A stretch of DNA of 9,127 bases from CAINDZ01 sp964399195 (GTDB taxonomy: Bacteria > Krumholzibacteriota > Krumholzibacteriia > LZORAL124-64-63). The notes under the pieces are model-generated. The model was not told the DNA's origin, made no database searches, and saw nothing but the letters and a program-made list of their open reading frames with translations. A program made the translations under genes and the position numbers. Of this stretch, positions 1-6,258 are shown piece after piece (positions within the stretch are counted from its first letter, which is position 1; every line of letters begins with the position of its first letter). The stretch spans positions 1 through 9,127 of the forward strand of contig CAYNPY010000118.1 in the NCBI GenBank assembly GCA_964399195.1. The letters are read 5' to 3'.

Positions 1-749
1 CGCAGGCGCTCGATCCACAGCGCGAACTGCTCCTGCGATTGCTGCCGGCGCTCGGCCCCAAGCGGCGGGGCCGCCGCGCGCGGCGGCGCCGGGGCGCTCG
101 CGGGCGGAGCGGGCGTCGGCGTCCCGGGCGCGGCCCGGACGGCAGCCCCGTCCGCCGCCGCGGCCTCCAGCTCCGCCAGCCGGGCGGCCGGCTCCGGGTC
201 CAGCGGCCTCTCGGCGGCCAGTCGCCGCAAGGTGGCCGCGGCCTTCTGGCGGTACCCCTGCGCCAGGTACAACTCGGCGAGCGTGATCGTCGCGAACCCC
301 GCCTCGGTCTCCTCCGGCGCCGCCGCCTCCTCGCTCTCGCGGCGGAGGACGGCCAGGACCTCGGCCCAGTGACGGTCGCCGGGTTCCAGTTCGGCCAGCC
401 GCTCGTAGCGGCCGATCGCCGCCGCGATGTCGCCGCGCCGCCGCTCCTCCTGGCCGAGCATCTCCAGCGCCACCAGGTTGTCGGGGTCCAGCTCGAGGAT
501 CCGCGCCGCCGCGGCGGTCGCCTGCTGCGGCCGGCCCGCCGCGCTGTGCGTCCGGGCCAGCGTCACCAGCCCCCCGACCGCTTCCGGATGGGCGGCCAGA
601 CCCTGTTCGAGCACGGCCAGCGCCTCCTCGCAGCGGCCCGCCTGCCGCAGGGCGTCCGCCAGCGGGATGAACGCGCGCGAGGCCGGCGCCGCCTCCCAGC
701 GCCGCCGGCATTCGGCCAGCCGTTGCTCCAGGTCGACCACCGGCCCCAT
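1..749 (-). CDS. TPR-repeat protein, 3' end cut by window edge
   Basis: This minus-strand frame starts at ATG 747-749 and stays open for 249 codons to the left edge, so the C-terminus is missing. The protein shows tandem tetratricopeptide repeats. Helix-turn-helix units of about 34 residues lie near residues 24-56 (SRAFIPLADALRQAGRCEEA), 57-90 and 91-124, each closing with a P at the repeat boundary. A fourth unit, near 152-184, carries TLAELYLAQGYRQKA. A Pro/Ala-rich linker follows at about 200-230, and the visible end reads QEQFALWIERL. TPR proteins usually act as protein-protein scaffolds; no signal peptide is visible, so a cytoplasmic location is inferred. The start lies 2 nt after the stop of the acyl-CoA dehydrogenase gene, implying translational coupling. 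The GAGG by the stop sits too close to this ATG, so the GTG at 738-740 is an alternative start. The partner and function are unknown. Confidence 0.85.
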   Translation of the reverse strand, partial: MGPVVDLEQRLAECRRRWEAAPASRAFIPLADALRQAGRCEEALAVLEQGLAAHPEAVGGLVTLARTHSAAGRPQQATAAAARILELDPDNLVALEMLGQEERRRGDIAAAIGRYERLAELEPGDRHWAEVLAVLRRESEEAAAPEETEAGFATITLAELYLAQGYRQKAAATLRRLAAERPLDPEPAARLAELEAAAADGAAVRAAPGTPTPAPPASAPAPPRAAAPPLGAERRQQSQEQFALWIERL

Positions 750-751
750 CC

Positions 752-2410
752 TCACGCCAGCGCCTTGAGCGCGGTCCCCACCTCGTTCAGGTCTTCCCAC
801 AGGCCGGCGGCGGCCGCGGCGGGCAGCAGCTCGTCCACCTTCGCCAGCAGCGCGCGGCCGGCGGCGTCCGAGCCCGGCTGCGCGTCGGCCAGGAGGCAGC
901 CGGCGCACGCTTCGGCGCCCTGCCGCACCAGCCGCGCCGCCTTGCGCGCGAAGGCGCGGCTCATCGCCGGCACCGCCGACTGCGGCAGGAAGGCGTCCGG
1001 CTCGCCGCGCGCCGCGCGGGCCGCGAACGCGGCGCCGATCTCGGCGACGGTCATCATGTCTGCGAACGTGAACATCACCATCTGGCTGCGCGTCAGCTTG
1101 GCCTGGTGCATCGCCAGCACCGTCTCGTTCACGGCCCGCAGCGCCGCCGCCGCCAGGTCGGCCCCGACGTCGCCGCGCTGCCGGCCCAGCGCGTCGAGCG
1201 CGTCGGCGGCCTCGCCGTAGAAGGCGCCCTTCGAGCGCACGGTCTCCTTCCAGCGGAACAGCGAGATGATGTTCTGCTGGATCTCGCTGGTGCCCTCGTA
1301 GATGGTCGTGATGCGGACGTCGCGGCGCATCTTCTCCACGACGTACTCGCGCGCGTAGCCGTAGCCCCCGAGCGCCTGGATGGCGAAGTCGGCGGCTCGG
1401 TTGCCGGCCTCCGTGCACCAGTACTTGGCGATGGAGCCCTCCGTGGTCAGCTCGGTGTGCCCCTCGTCGATGCGCAGCGCCGTCTGCTCCATGTAGGCGC
1501 GCCCGGCGGCCAGGTCCACCCAGGGCTCGACGATCAGCTTGAGCAGGAAGCCTTCCTTCTCCACCAGCGGCGCGCCGAACTGCTGGCGCGCCTTCCCGTA
1601 GGCCAGCGCCCGCCGCAGCGGCGCCTGCCCGCCGCCCAGGCCGAAGGCGCCGACCATCAGGCGCGTGTAGCCGAAGACCGCGTTGGCCTGCTTGAGGCCC
1701 TGCCCTTCGACGCCGCCGATCAGGTGGTCGGCCGGCACCACGACGTCCTCCAGGAGCACGCCCGTGGTGTTGGAGGCGCGGATGCCGTGCTTGTCCTCCT
1801 TCTTGCCGACGGACAGGCCGGGGGTGCCCTTCTCCAGGGCGAAGAAGCTGGGCCCGGACGGCGTCTTGGCCAGGACGGTGTAGAGGTCCGCGACGCCGCC
1901 GTTGGTGATGAACTGCTTGGCGCCGTTCAGGCGGTAGCCCGTCACGTTTCCGTTCGCGTCCACGACGGGGTCGGCCGTCGTCTTGAGCGAGGCGACGTTG
2001 CTGCCCGCCTCCGGCTCCGTGACTCCGTAGGCCACGATGAGCCCCTCGTTCGCGATCCGCGTCAGCCAGCGCCGCTTCTGCTCCGGCGTGCCGCCCACGA
2101 GGATCGGATCGGTCCCCAGGCAGATCGCCAGGAAGGCGGTCGCCACGCCCAGATCCCAGGCCGCCATCTCCTCGCTGATGCGGCAGATGTCGCGCGCGCC
2201 GCCGCCCAGGCCGCCGCAGTCCTCCGGCAGGAAGATCAGGTGCAGGCCGACGTCCGGAGACAGCAGCTTCTGGATCAGTTCCGTCGGGAACGCGTCGTGC
2301 TCGTCCATCTCCATGATGCGGTGGTCGGTCAGTTCGCGTCCGACGACCTGGCGCAGCGTCTGCAGCACCATCGCGCTCATCTCAGGGGCGAGGCCAGCGG
2401 GAGCATTCAT
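752..2410 (-). CDS. Acyl-CoA dehydrogenase, long form with C-terminal extension
   Basis: A 552-residue flavoprotein of the acyl-CoA dehydrogenase family, which oxidises acyl-CoA to trans-2-enoyl-CoA using FAD and passes electrons to ETF, mainly in fatty acid beta-oxidation. Visible family marks are VTEPEAGSN at 130-138, FITNGG at 167-172 (FAD and substrate loop), HGIRASNT at 208-215, and ARQQFG at 274-279. The C-terminal signature is QALGGYGY at 345-352, leading to IYEGTSEIQQNI at 370-381, with E372 as the expected catalytic base. Ordinary family members end near residue 390. This one continues for about 160 mostly helical, Ala-rich residues, as in the very-long-chain (VLCAD-like) type, so a long-chain substrate is plausible but inferred. 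The ATG is preceded by AGAGGA at 2419-2424, 8 nt upstream. The gene follows phzF by 86 nt and is followed closely by a TPR gene. The substrate cannot be fixed from sequence. Confidence 0.95.
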   Translation of the reverse strand: MNAPAGLAPEMSAMVLQTLRQVVGRELTDHRIMEMDEHDAFPTELIQKLLSPDVGLHLIFLPEDCGGLGGGARDICRISEEMAAWDLGVATAFLAICLGTDPILVGGTPEQKRRWLTRIANEGLIVAYGVTEPEAGSNVASLKTTADPVVDANGNVTGYRLNGAKQFITNGGVADLYTVLAKTPSGPSFFALEKGTPGLSVGKKEDKHGIRASNTTGVLLEDVVVPADHLIGGVEGQGLKQANAVFGYTRLMVGAFGLGGGQAPLRRALAYGKARQQFGAPLVEKEGFLLKLIVEPWVDLAAGRAYMEQTALRIDEGHTELTTEGSIAKYWCTEAGNRAADFAIQALGGYGYAREYVVEKMRRDVRITTIYEGTSEIQQNIISLFRWKETVRSKGAFYGEAADALDALGRQRGDVGADLAAAALRAVNETVLAMHQAKLTRSQMVMFTFADMMTVAEIGAAFAARAARGEPDAFLPQSAVPAMSRAFARKAARLVRQGAEACAGCLLADAQPGSDAAGRALLAKVDELLPAAAAAGLWEDLNEVGTALKALA

Positions 2411-2418
2411 GTGGCGAT

Positions 2419-2424
2419 TCCTCT
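2419..2424 (-). promoter_or_regulatory. Ribosome binding site of the acyl-CoA dehydrogenase gene
   Basis: AGAGGA on the minus strand lies 8 nt before the ATG at 2408-2410 and supports that start. It sits immediately downstream of the 2430-2449 hairpin, which could influence its accessibility. Confidence 0.65.
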
Positions 2425-2429
2425 TTCAC

Positions 2430-2449
2430 GGCGGCCTCACGCGGCCGCC
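2430..2449 (-). other. Hairpin just upstream of the dehydrogenase RBS
   Basis: A perfect 7-bp inverted repeat, GGCGGCC and GGCCGCC, is separated by a 6-nt loop (GCGTGA on the minus strand). It ends only a few bases before the AGAGGA ribosome binding site. No T-run follows, so it does not look like a standard terminator. A role in leader structure or mRNA stability is only inferred, and short GC-only inverted repeats are common in such GC-rich DNA. Confidence 0.35.
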
Positions 2450-2465
2450 TGACCGGGTTGATGCC

Positions 2466-2490
2466 GCCCGCCGCGCCGCGGCGCGCGGGC
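2466..2490 (-). terminator. GC hairpin after phzF, possible weak terminator
   Basis: A 25-nt near-perfect palindrome begins 6 nt after the phzF stop codon. Six base pairs (GCCCGC with GCGGGC) enclose a further run of about four pairs, with one bulged base and a small loop. It lacks a following T-tract on the minus strand, so intrinsic termination would be weak. It could instead mark the 3' end by RNA processing or be chance GC pairing. Confidence 0.3.
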
Positions 2491-2496
2491 CCTCGT

Positions 2497-3399
2497 TCAG
2501 GAAACGTCGAGCCGGCCGCGGCCGACCAGCACGCAGCCGCCGCCGACTCTGATGTCCGTGGCCTGTCCCCCGCGCACCGTGGCCTCGGCGACGATGCGGC
2601 TCGGGCGGCCCATCTCCAGGCCCTGTTCGCTGACGATGCGCACCCGGTCATCGCACTTGACCAGCCGATGTTTGACCATGTAGGCCATCAGGGCGCCGGT
2701 GGCCGCCCCGCTGGCGGCATCCTCAGGGATGCCGAAATGCGGGGCGAACATCCGACAGTGCACCGTCGATTCGGGATCCTCCACCTCGCAGGTGAAGACG
2801 AACAGGTCCCCGAAGCCCAGGTCCCGCGCGATGGCGTCGGCTTCGCGCCGCCGCACGTTGATCGCGGCCATGACCTCCAGTGACGGCACCGGCACGATGT
2901 GGATCGGCAGGCCCGTCGAGATCACCTCGCAAGGCAGGCCCGTGATCGCAATCTCGTCCTCGGAGATGCCGAGCGTCCGCGCGACCTTGCCGCGCTGGAA
3001 ATATTGCCCCATGAAGACCGGGGGCTCCTGGGTCAGGAAATAGGCCGCGCCGTCGGCGCCCGGCCGGCGCTCGACGGAAAAACGACCTGCTTCCAGTTCC
3101 CACGTGAACGGCCGGTCGGCCTGCGGACGCCTTCCCAGTTCGTCGAGCGCGAACGTCGCGCCCAGCACCGAATGCCCGGCAAAGGGTATCTCGCCGCTCG
3201 GCGTGAACACCCGCAGGCCGGCCGCCGCGCCGGGCGCCCGCGCCGGCACGATGAAGGCCGTCTCGCCGGCGCCCATCTCCATCGCCAGCTTCTGCATCAG
3301 AGCGTCGCCCACCTGCGCCCCGTCCGGGAACAGGTAGAGCCGGCTGCCCCCGAAGGGGCGATCGGTGAAGACGTCGATGAGAAGGAAGTCCAGTTCCAT
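2497..3399 (-). CDS. PhzF family isomerase/epimerase
   Basis: A 300-residue protein of the PhzF (diaminopimelate-epimerase-like) fold, whose members isomerise small metabolites; the best-known one, PhzF, acts in phenazine synthesis. Visible marks are IDVFTDRPFGG at 8-18, GAGETAFI at 43-50 with E46 matching the family's catalytic glutamate, FTPSGEIPFAGHSVLG at 65-80, EDAASGAATGAL starting at 226, and EQGLEMGRPS at 258-267. Its length equals the family norm and both half-domains are present. The frame stays open upstream, but the ATG at 3397-3399 is where homology begins, with a GGACGGA stretch 9 nt before it and a promoter candidate about 80 nt upstream. Where most members read GNP after the first strand, this one reads GGSRLYLF. 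No phenazine or other secondary-metabolite genes are nearby, so it is probably one of the many uncharacterised PhzF relatives. The substrate is unknown. Confidence 0.93.
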   Translation of the reverse strand: MELDFLLIDVFTDRPFGGSRLYLFPDGAQVGDALMQKLAMEMGAGETAFIVPARAPGAAAGLRVFTPSGEIPFAGHSVLGATFALDELGRRPQADRPFTWELEAGRFSVERRPGADGAAYFLTQEPPVFMGQYFQRGKVARTLGISEDEIAITGLPCEVISTGLPIHIVPVPSLEVMAAINVRRREADAIARDLGFGDLFVFTCEVEDPESTVHCRMFAPHFGIPEDAASGAATGALMAYMVKHRLVKCDDRVRIVSEQGLEMGRPSRIVAEATVRGGQATDIRVGGGCVLVGRGRLDVS

Positions 3400-3475
3400 C
3401 GCGTGGTGTCCGTCCGTGGCTCCAGGCACACGCCGGCGTCCGGGGCATTGCCCTCGGGCCGGCTCACATCGCGTG

Positions 3476-3504
3476 AATCTAGCACAAGCGCAGGGCCGGG
3501 CCAA
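3476..3504 (-). promoter_or_regulatory. Candidate sigma70-type promoter for phzF unit
   Basis: On the minus strand TTGGCC (3499-3504) is followed after exactly 17 nt by TAGATT (3476-3481). The bases before the -10 are TGC, giving an extended -10 element (TGN). It lies in the only sizeable gap of the window and would give a leader of about 70 nt ahead of the phzF ATG at 3399. The local AT-richness around the -10 stands out from the surrounding GC-rich sequence. No experimental support is available. Confidence 0.5.
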
Positions 3505-3519
3505 GCCGCGAGCCCGGCC
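3494..3519 (-). terminator. Hairpin between acpS and phzF
   Basis: An 8-bp perfect inverted repeat (GGCCGGGC and GCCCGGCC) with a 10-nt loop begins about 26 nt after the acpS stop codon. It could end the upstream envelope operon, but no T-run follows, and it overlaps the -35 box of the promoter candidate. A dual role, as terminator and operator-like element, is possible but unproven. Confidence 0.3.
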
Positions 3520-3545
3520 ATGGGCCCACCTGGCGCCTCGGTCGC

Positions 3546-3956
3546 TCAGCCTTCGATCAGAACCAGCCCCACCGCCGAACTGCGCTCGTGGCTGAGGCTG
3601 ACCAGGATGCGCCCCCCGCCGAGCGCCTCGAGCGCAGCGGCAGCCCGGCCGTGCAGGGTCACGCGCGGCGCCGCGCCCGGCTGGCGCGCGACCTCGATAT
3701 CCGCGTACGGGATGCCGCGCGGGTCGGGTCCGGCAGCGGCGCCTGCGCCGCCGCCCAGCGCCTTGAGGCACGCCTCCTTGACCGCCCAGCGCCCGGCCAC
3801 GTGCGCGGCCAGATCGGCGCGCGGGCCACCGTCGGCGGCCGTCATCAACTCGCCGGGCCGGAAGCAGCGCGCCAGAAACCGGTCGCCGTGCCGGTCCAGC
3901 AGCCCCTGCACGCGCGCCACGTCGACGATGTCGATGCCGATGCCCCGCAGGCTCAA
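3546..3956 (-). CDS. acpS: Holo-[acyl-carrier-protein] synthase AcpS
   Basis: A 136-residue 4'-phosphopantetheinyl transferase that moves the phosphopantetheine arm of coenzyme A onto a serine of apo-ACP, making the carrier for fatty acid and lipid synthesis in the cytoplasm. The N-terminal GIGIDIVDVAR carries the Mg-binding D9. The core signature RWAVKEACLKALG at 57-69 carries E61, the second metal ligand. The C-terminal ILVSLSHERS at 117-126 matches the family end. Its length is typical of AcpS trimers. The frame is open upstream, but I choose TTG at 3954-3956. It overlaps the preceding gene's TGA as TTGA, has GGAAGGG 6 nt upstream, and places the conserved GIGID at residue 5. There is no suitable ATG. 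It is the last gene of the envelope glycan run, an unusual neighbour for acpS. The reading frame is intact with no missing key residue. Confidence 0.93.
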   Translation of the reverse strand: MSLRGIGIDIVDVARVQGLLDRHGDRFLARCFRPGELMTAADGGPRADLAAHVAGRWAVKEACLKALGGGAGAAAGPDPRGIPYADIEVARQPGAAPRVTLHGRAAAALEALGGGRILVSLSHERSSAVGLVLIEG

Positions 3957-4636
3957 TACGCGCCCTTCCGCTGGATGACCGCCGGCAGGGTGTGCAGCAG
4001 GATGCGCGCGTCCAGCGCCAGCGACGCCCCCTCCACGTAGCGGCGGTCCAGTTCCATCCATTCGCCGAAGTCCAGGTGGCTGCGGCCGGAGATCTGCCAC
4101 AGGCAGGTCAGACCCGGCTTGACCAGCAGCCGCCTCGCGTCTTCGGCGCCGTAGCCCGCCACCTCGGAAGGGATCTGCGGCCGGGGTCCGACGATGGACA
4201 TCTCGCCGCGCAGCACGTTGAGCAGCTGCGGGAACTCGTCCAGGCTGCTGCGGCGCAGGAAGCGCCCGACGCCCGTGATCCGCGGGTCGTCCTTGATCTT
4301 GAAGGCCGCGCCGGTGGCCTCGTTGAGGTGCCGCAGGTCCTCCTTGCGCGTCTCGGCGTCGGCGGCCATCGAGCGGAACTTGTAGCAGTCGAACAGGCGT
4401 CCGCAGCGGCCGACGCGCCGCTGCCGGAACAGCACCGGGCCCGGCGTCTCGAGCTTGATCAAGGCGACGATGAACGGCAGCAGCGGCAGCAGCAGGCACA
4501 GCCCGCCGGCCGCCGCCGCGACGTCGAACGCGCGCTTGACCGCGGCGTAGGCGCCGCGGCCCCGGCCGGCGCGGGCGTCCAGTCCGACGAAGGCCAGATA
4601 GCCCGCGCGGTCGCCCCAGAACCACTCAGCGGCCAT
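3953..4636 (-). CDS. Small phosphoglycosyl transferase (bacterial sugar transferase)
   Basis: A 227-residue monotopic phosphoglycosyl transferase. The family moves a sugar-1-phosphate from a nucleotide sugar to polyprenyl phosphate at the inner membrane, the first step of making an exopolysaccharide, O-antigen or glycoprotein glycan. Visible parts are KRAFDV at 34-39, a hydrophobic re-entrant helix at about 42-60 with the breaking LLPLLPF, LETPGPVLFRQRRVG at 62-76, and YKFRSM at 85-90. They continue with RSSLDEFPQLLNVLRGEMS at 129-147 holding the D133-E134 catalytic dyad, then VGPRP, and PGLTCLWQISGRS at 174-186. It lacks the four extra membrane helices and CoA-binding-like domain of WcaJ/WbaP-type enzymes, so it is the PglC-like minimal form. 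A Trp/Gly/Arg-rich stretch of about 33 residues precedes the core. GGAGGG stands 4 nt before the ATG. The gene overlaps the upstream GT39 gene by 11 nt and acpS by 4. The sugar specificity is unknown. Confidence 0.93.
   Translation of the reverse strand: MAAEWFWGDRAGYLAFVGLDARAGRGRGAYAAVKRAFDVAAAAGGLCLLLPLLPFIVALIKLETPGPVLFRQRRVGRCGRLFDCYKFRSMAADAETRKEDLRHLNEATGAAFKIKDDPRITGVGRFLRRSSLDEFPQLLNVLRGEMSIVGPRPQIPSEVAGYGAEDARRLLVKPGLTCLWQISGRSHLDFGEWMELDRRYVEGASLALDARILLHTLPAVIQRKGAY
3963..3969 (-). promoter_or_regulatory. acpS: Ribosome binding site deciding the TTG start of acpS
   Basis: GGAAGGG on the minus strand lies 6 nt before the TTG codon at 3954-3956, inside the last codons of the sugar transferase gene. 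It is the main evidence, along with the TTGA overlap, for a non-ATG start of acpS. Confidence 0.6.
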
Positions 4637-6215
4637 GCGGCCCTCCGGCGCCGGGCGCGCGCTCCCACAGGAAGATCCTCGTCCCGGCCGGCTGCGCGAC
4701 CAGGCGCAGCGAGCCGAGCCGCTGCAGCGCGCCGGTCAGGTGCGCCCCCGGGTCGAAGTCCCACTCGCGGGCCAGCACCACCCAGCAGCGGTCGCGGCCG
4801 CCGAGGGTCTCGGCGCAGAAGGCGTCGGCCTCCGCCGCGCCGGCCAGCGGCGGGCGGCCGTAGGTGTGGATGAGCGGTCGGCGGCCGCGATCGTAGTACT
4901 CGTAGACGCCGGTGACGACGGGCACCAGCACCGGGTCGCCCGGCGCCGCCGCGGCGGCGACGACGCGCACGGCCTCGCGAACGTCCTCGCGCGCGTGGCG
5001 CGGGTCCGAGCGCGCCGCGCCCAGCGACCAGACCGTCAGCCCCAGCATGACCGTCGCGGCGACGGCGCCGCCGGCCCGCGGCAGGCGCACCAGCCCGCGC
5101 GCGGCCACCAGCAGCACGAAGGGCAGCACCACCGACACGTAGCGCGGGTTCCAGGGCTTGACGTTGCGCAGGGCCAGCGCCAGCAGGATGGCGACCGGGA
5201 CCAGGATCCAGACCAGCAGCCGCAGGCGCGCCCGGTCGGGACGGCGCCCGATCCCCGCCGCGAGCGCAGCCGCCGCCGCGAGACCCGCGACCGCCAGCAG
5301 CGGCAGCGCCGCCCGCACCAGATCCAGCCGATCGGGCCGGTGCAGTTCGGCCAGCGACGGGCCCAGGCTGTAGCCGTAGACGAACGTCAGCAGCGTGTAG
5401 GGCAGCGCGGCCGGCGTGAACGTCGTCTCCCCCCGCAGGGCCTCCCCCGTGGCGGCGCCCGGGACGATGCGGTCGACGGCCCAGATCCCGGCCGCCTGCA
5501 GCAGCCACGGCATCGTGACCAGCAGAACGCAGCCGAACACGAGCGCCACCAGCAGCCGGTCGCGGCCGGCCCGCGGGCGGTCGACGAACCCCATCGACAG
5601 GACCATGGCTCCCCAGAGGAACAGGCCCGACAGGTTGCTGAGCACGCAGGCGGAGATCGCGGCGATGAACACGATGACCTGGCGCCGTCGCAGCCGGCCG
5701 GCGGCCAGATCCAGGTAGGCCAACGCCGCGACCACGGCGAACAGCATCAGGAAGGCGTAGCCGCGCCCCTCCTGGCTGTACCAGACGTGGAACGGATTGA
5801 TCGCCAGCAGGAGGACGGCCAGCCGCGCCGAACGGCCGTCCAGCAGGCGGCCCGCCAGGAGGCCGAACAGCGGCACCGTGAGCACTCCGGCCAAGGCCAT
5901 CGGCAGGCGCAGCATCAGTTCGGGGTCGCCCAGGCGCACGGCCAGCCAGGCCACCGCCGTGTAGAGCGGGCCCTGGATCGTGTCGTGGACCTGCTCCCAG
6001 AAATCCAGGCCCGCGCCCGGGCGGACCGCGTGCCACGTCATGATCTCGTCGACCCAGAGCGACTCGGCCCGCAGGCCCAGCAGGCGCGGCACGGCGGCCA
6101 GCAGGGTCATCAGGAACAGGAAGCCGGCTCCGGGCGCGCCGACGTGCGGGGCGTCGACGTCGGCCAGCCAGTCGGCCGGCGGCACGAACGGTGAACGGCG
6201 GTGGTCGGGGGTCAT
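4626..6215 (-). CDS. GT39/ArnT-like polytopic membrane glycosyltransferase
   Basis: A 529-residue integral membrane protein of the GT-C superfamily (dolichyl-mannosyltransferase/ArnT type, PMT_2-like). These enzymes transfer a sugar from a polyprenyl-phosphate donor to a lipid, protein or glycan on the periplasmic side. After a hydrophilic start of about 30 residues come repeated hydrophobic spans (about 31-47, 85-95, 107-123, 130-141, 154-170, 179-210, 220-240, 300-321, 333-349, 360-375, 383-399). The first large loop has SLWVDEIMTWH at 52-62, whose D56-E57 match the acidic catalytic site of the family. WYSQEGRGYA at 145-154 and NPRYVSVVLPF at 356-366 are also typical. The last 130 or so residues form a soluble domain ending FLWER. 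The ATG at 6213-6215 has GAGG 7 nt before it. The gene lies between the DUF3108 gene (43-nt gap) and a phosphoglycosyl transferase (11-nt overlap). The sugar and acceptor are unknown. Confidence 0.9.
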   Translation of the reverse strand: MTPDHRRSPFVPPADWLADVDAPHVGAPGAGFLFLMTLLAAVPRLLGLRAESLWVDEIMTWHAVRPGAGLDFWEQVHDTIQGPLYTAVAWLAVRLGDPELMLRLPMALAGVLTVPLFGLLAGRLLDGRSARLAVLLLAINPFHVWYSQEGRGYAFLMLFAVVAALAYLDLAAGRLRRRQVIVFIAAISACVLSNLSGLFLWGAMVLSMGFVDRPRAGRDRLLVALVFGCVLLVTMPWLLQAAGIWAVDRIVPGAATGEALRGETTFTPAALPYTLLTFVYGYSLGPSLAELHRPDRLDLVRAALPLLAVAGLAAAAALAAGIGRRPDRARLRLLVWILVPVAILLALALRNVKPWNPRYVSVVLPFVLLVAARGLVRLPRAGGAVAATVMLGLTVWSLGAARSDPRHAREDVREAVRVVAAAAAPGDPVLVPVVTGVYEYYDRGRRPLIHTYGRPPLAGAAEADAFCAETLGGRDRCWVVLAREWDFDPGAHLTGALQRLGSLRLVAQPAGTRIFLWERAPGAGGPHGR

Positions 6216-6258
6216 GAGTCCGCCTCGGGCTGGGGCCGCGGGGCGGCCGCCGGGTTCG

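Noticed and set aside
39..1220. Plus-strand open frame covering the left edge.
   Set aside because: The minus strand here encodes TPR repeats and the end of the acyl-CoA dehydrogenase; the plus-strand product is Arg-rich noise.
1106..2452. Plus-strand open frame antisense to the acyl-CoA dehydrogenase.
   Set aside because: The minus strand carries catalytic and FAD motifs across the same stretch, while the plus-strand product is Arg/Ala/Val/Leu-rich with no motif.
2497..3399. Phenazine biosynthesis locus suggested by the PhzF homology.
   Set aside because: No other phz genes are nearby, and PhzF-fold proteins are widespread outside phenazine producers.
3400..3771. In-frame N-terminal extension of the PhzF gene up to 3771.
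   Set aside because: It would overlap acpS, and the extra 124 residues are Arg-rich with no homology to the family; PhzF conservation starts at the ATG at 3399.
3957..4625. In-frame upstream extension of acpS to 4625.
   Set aside because: It lies wholly within the sugar transferase gene in another frame and lacks any domain; AcpS proteins begin at the GIGID motif.
4635..6194. Long open frame of over 500 codons on the plus strand, antisense to the GT39 gene.
   Set aside because: It has Arg/Gln/His-rich low-complexity composition with no domain or motif, and exactly mirrors a gene with clear family motifs. Open antisense frames are expected in DNA this GC-rich.
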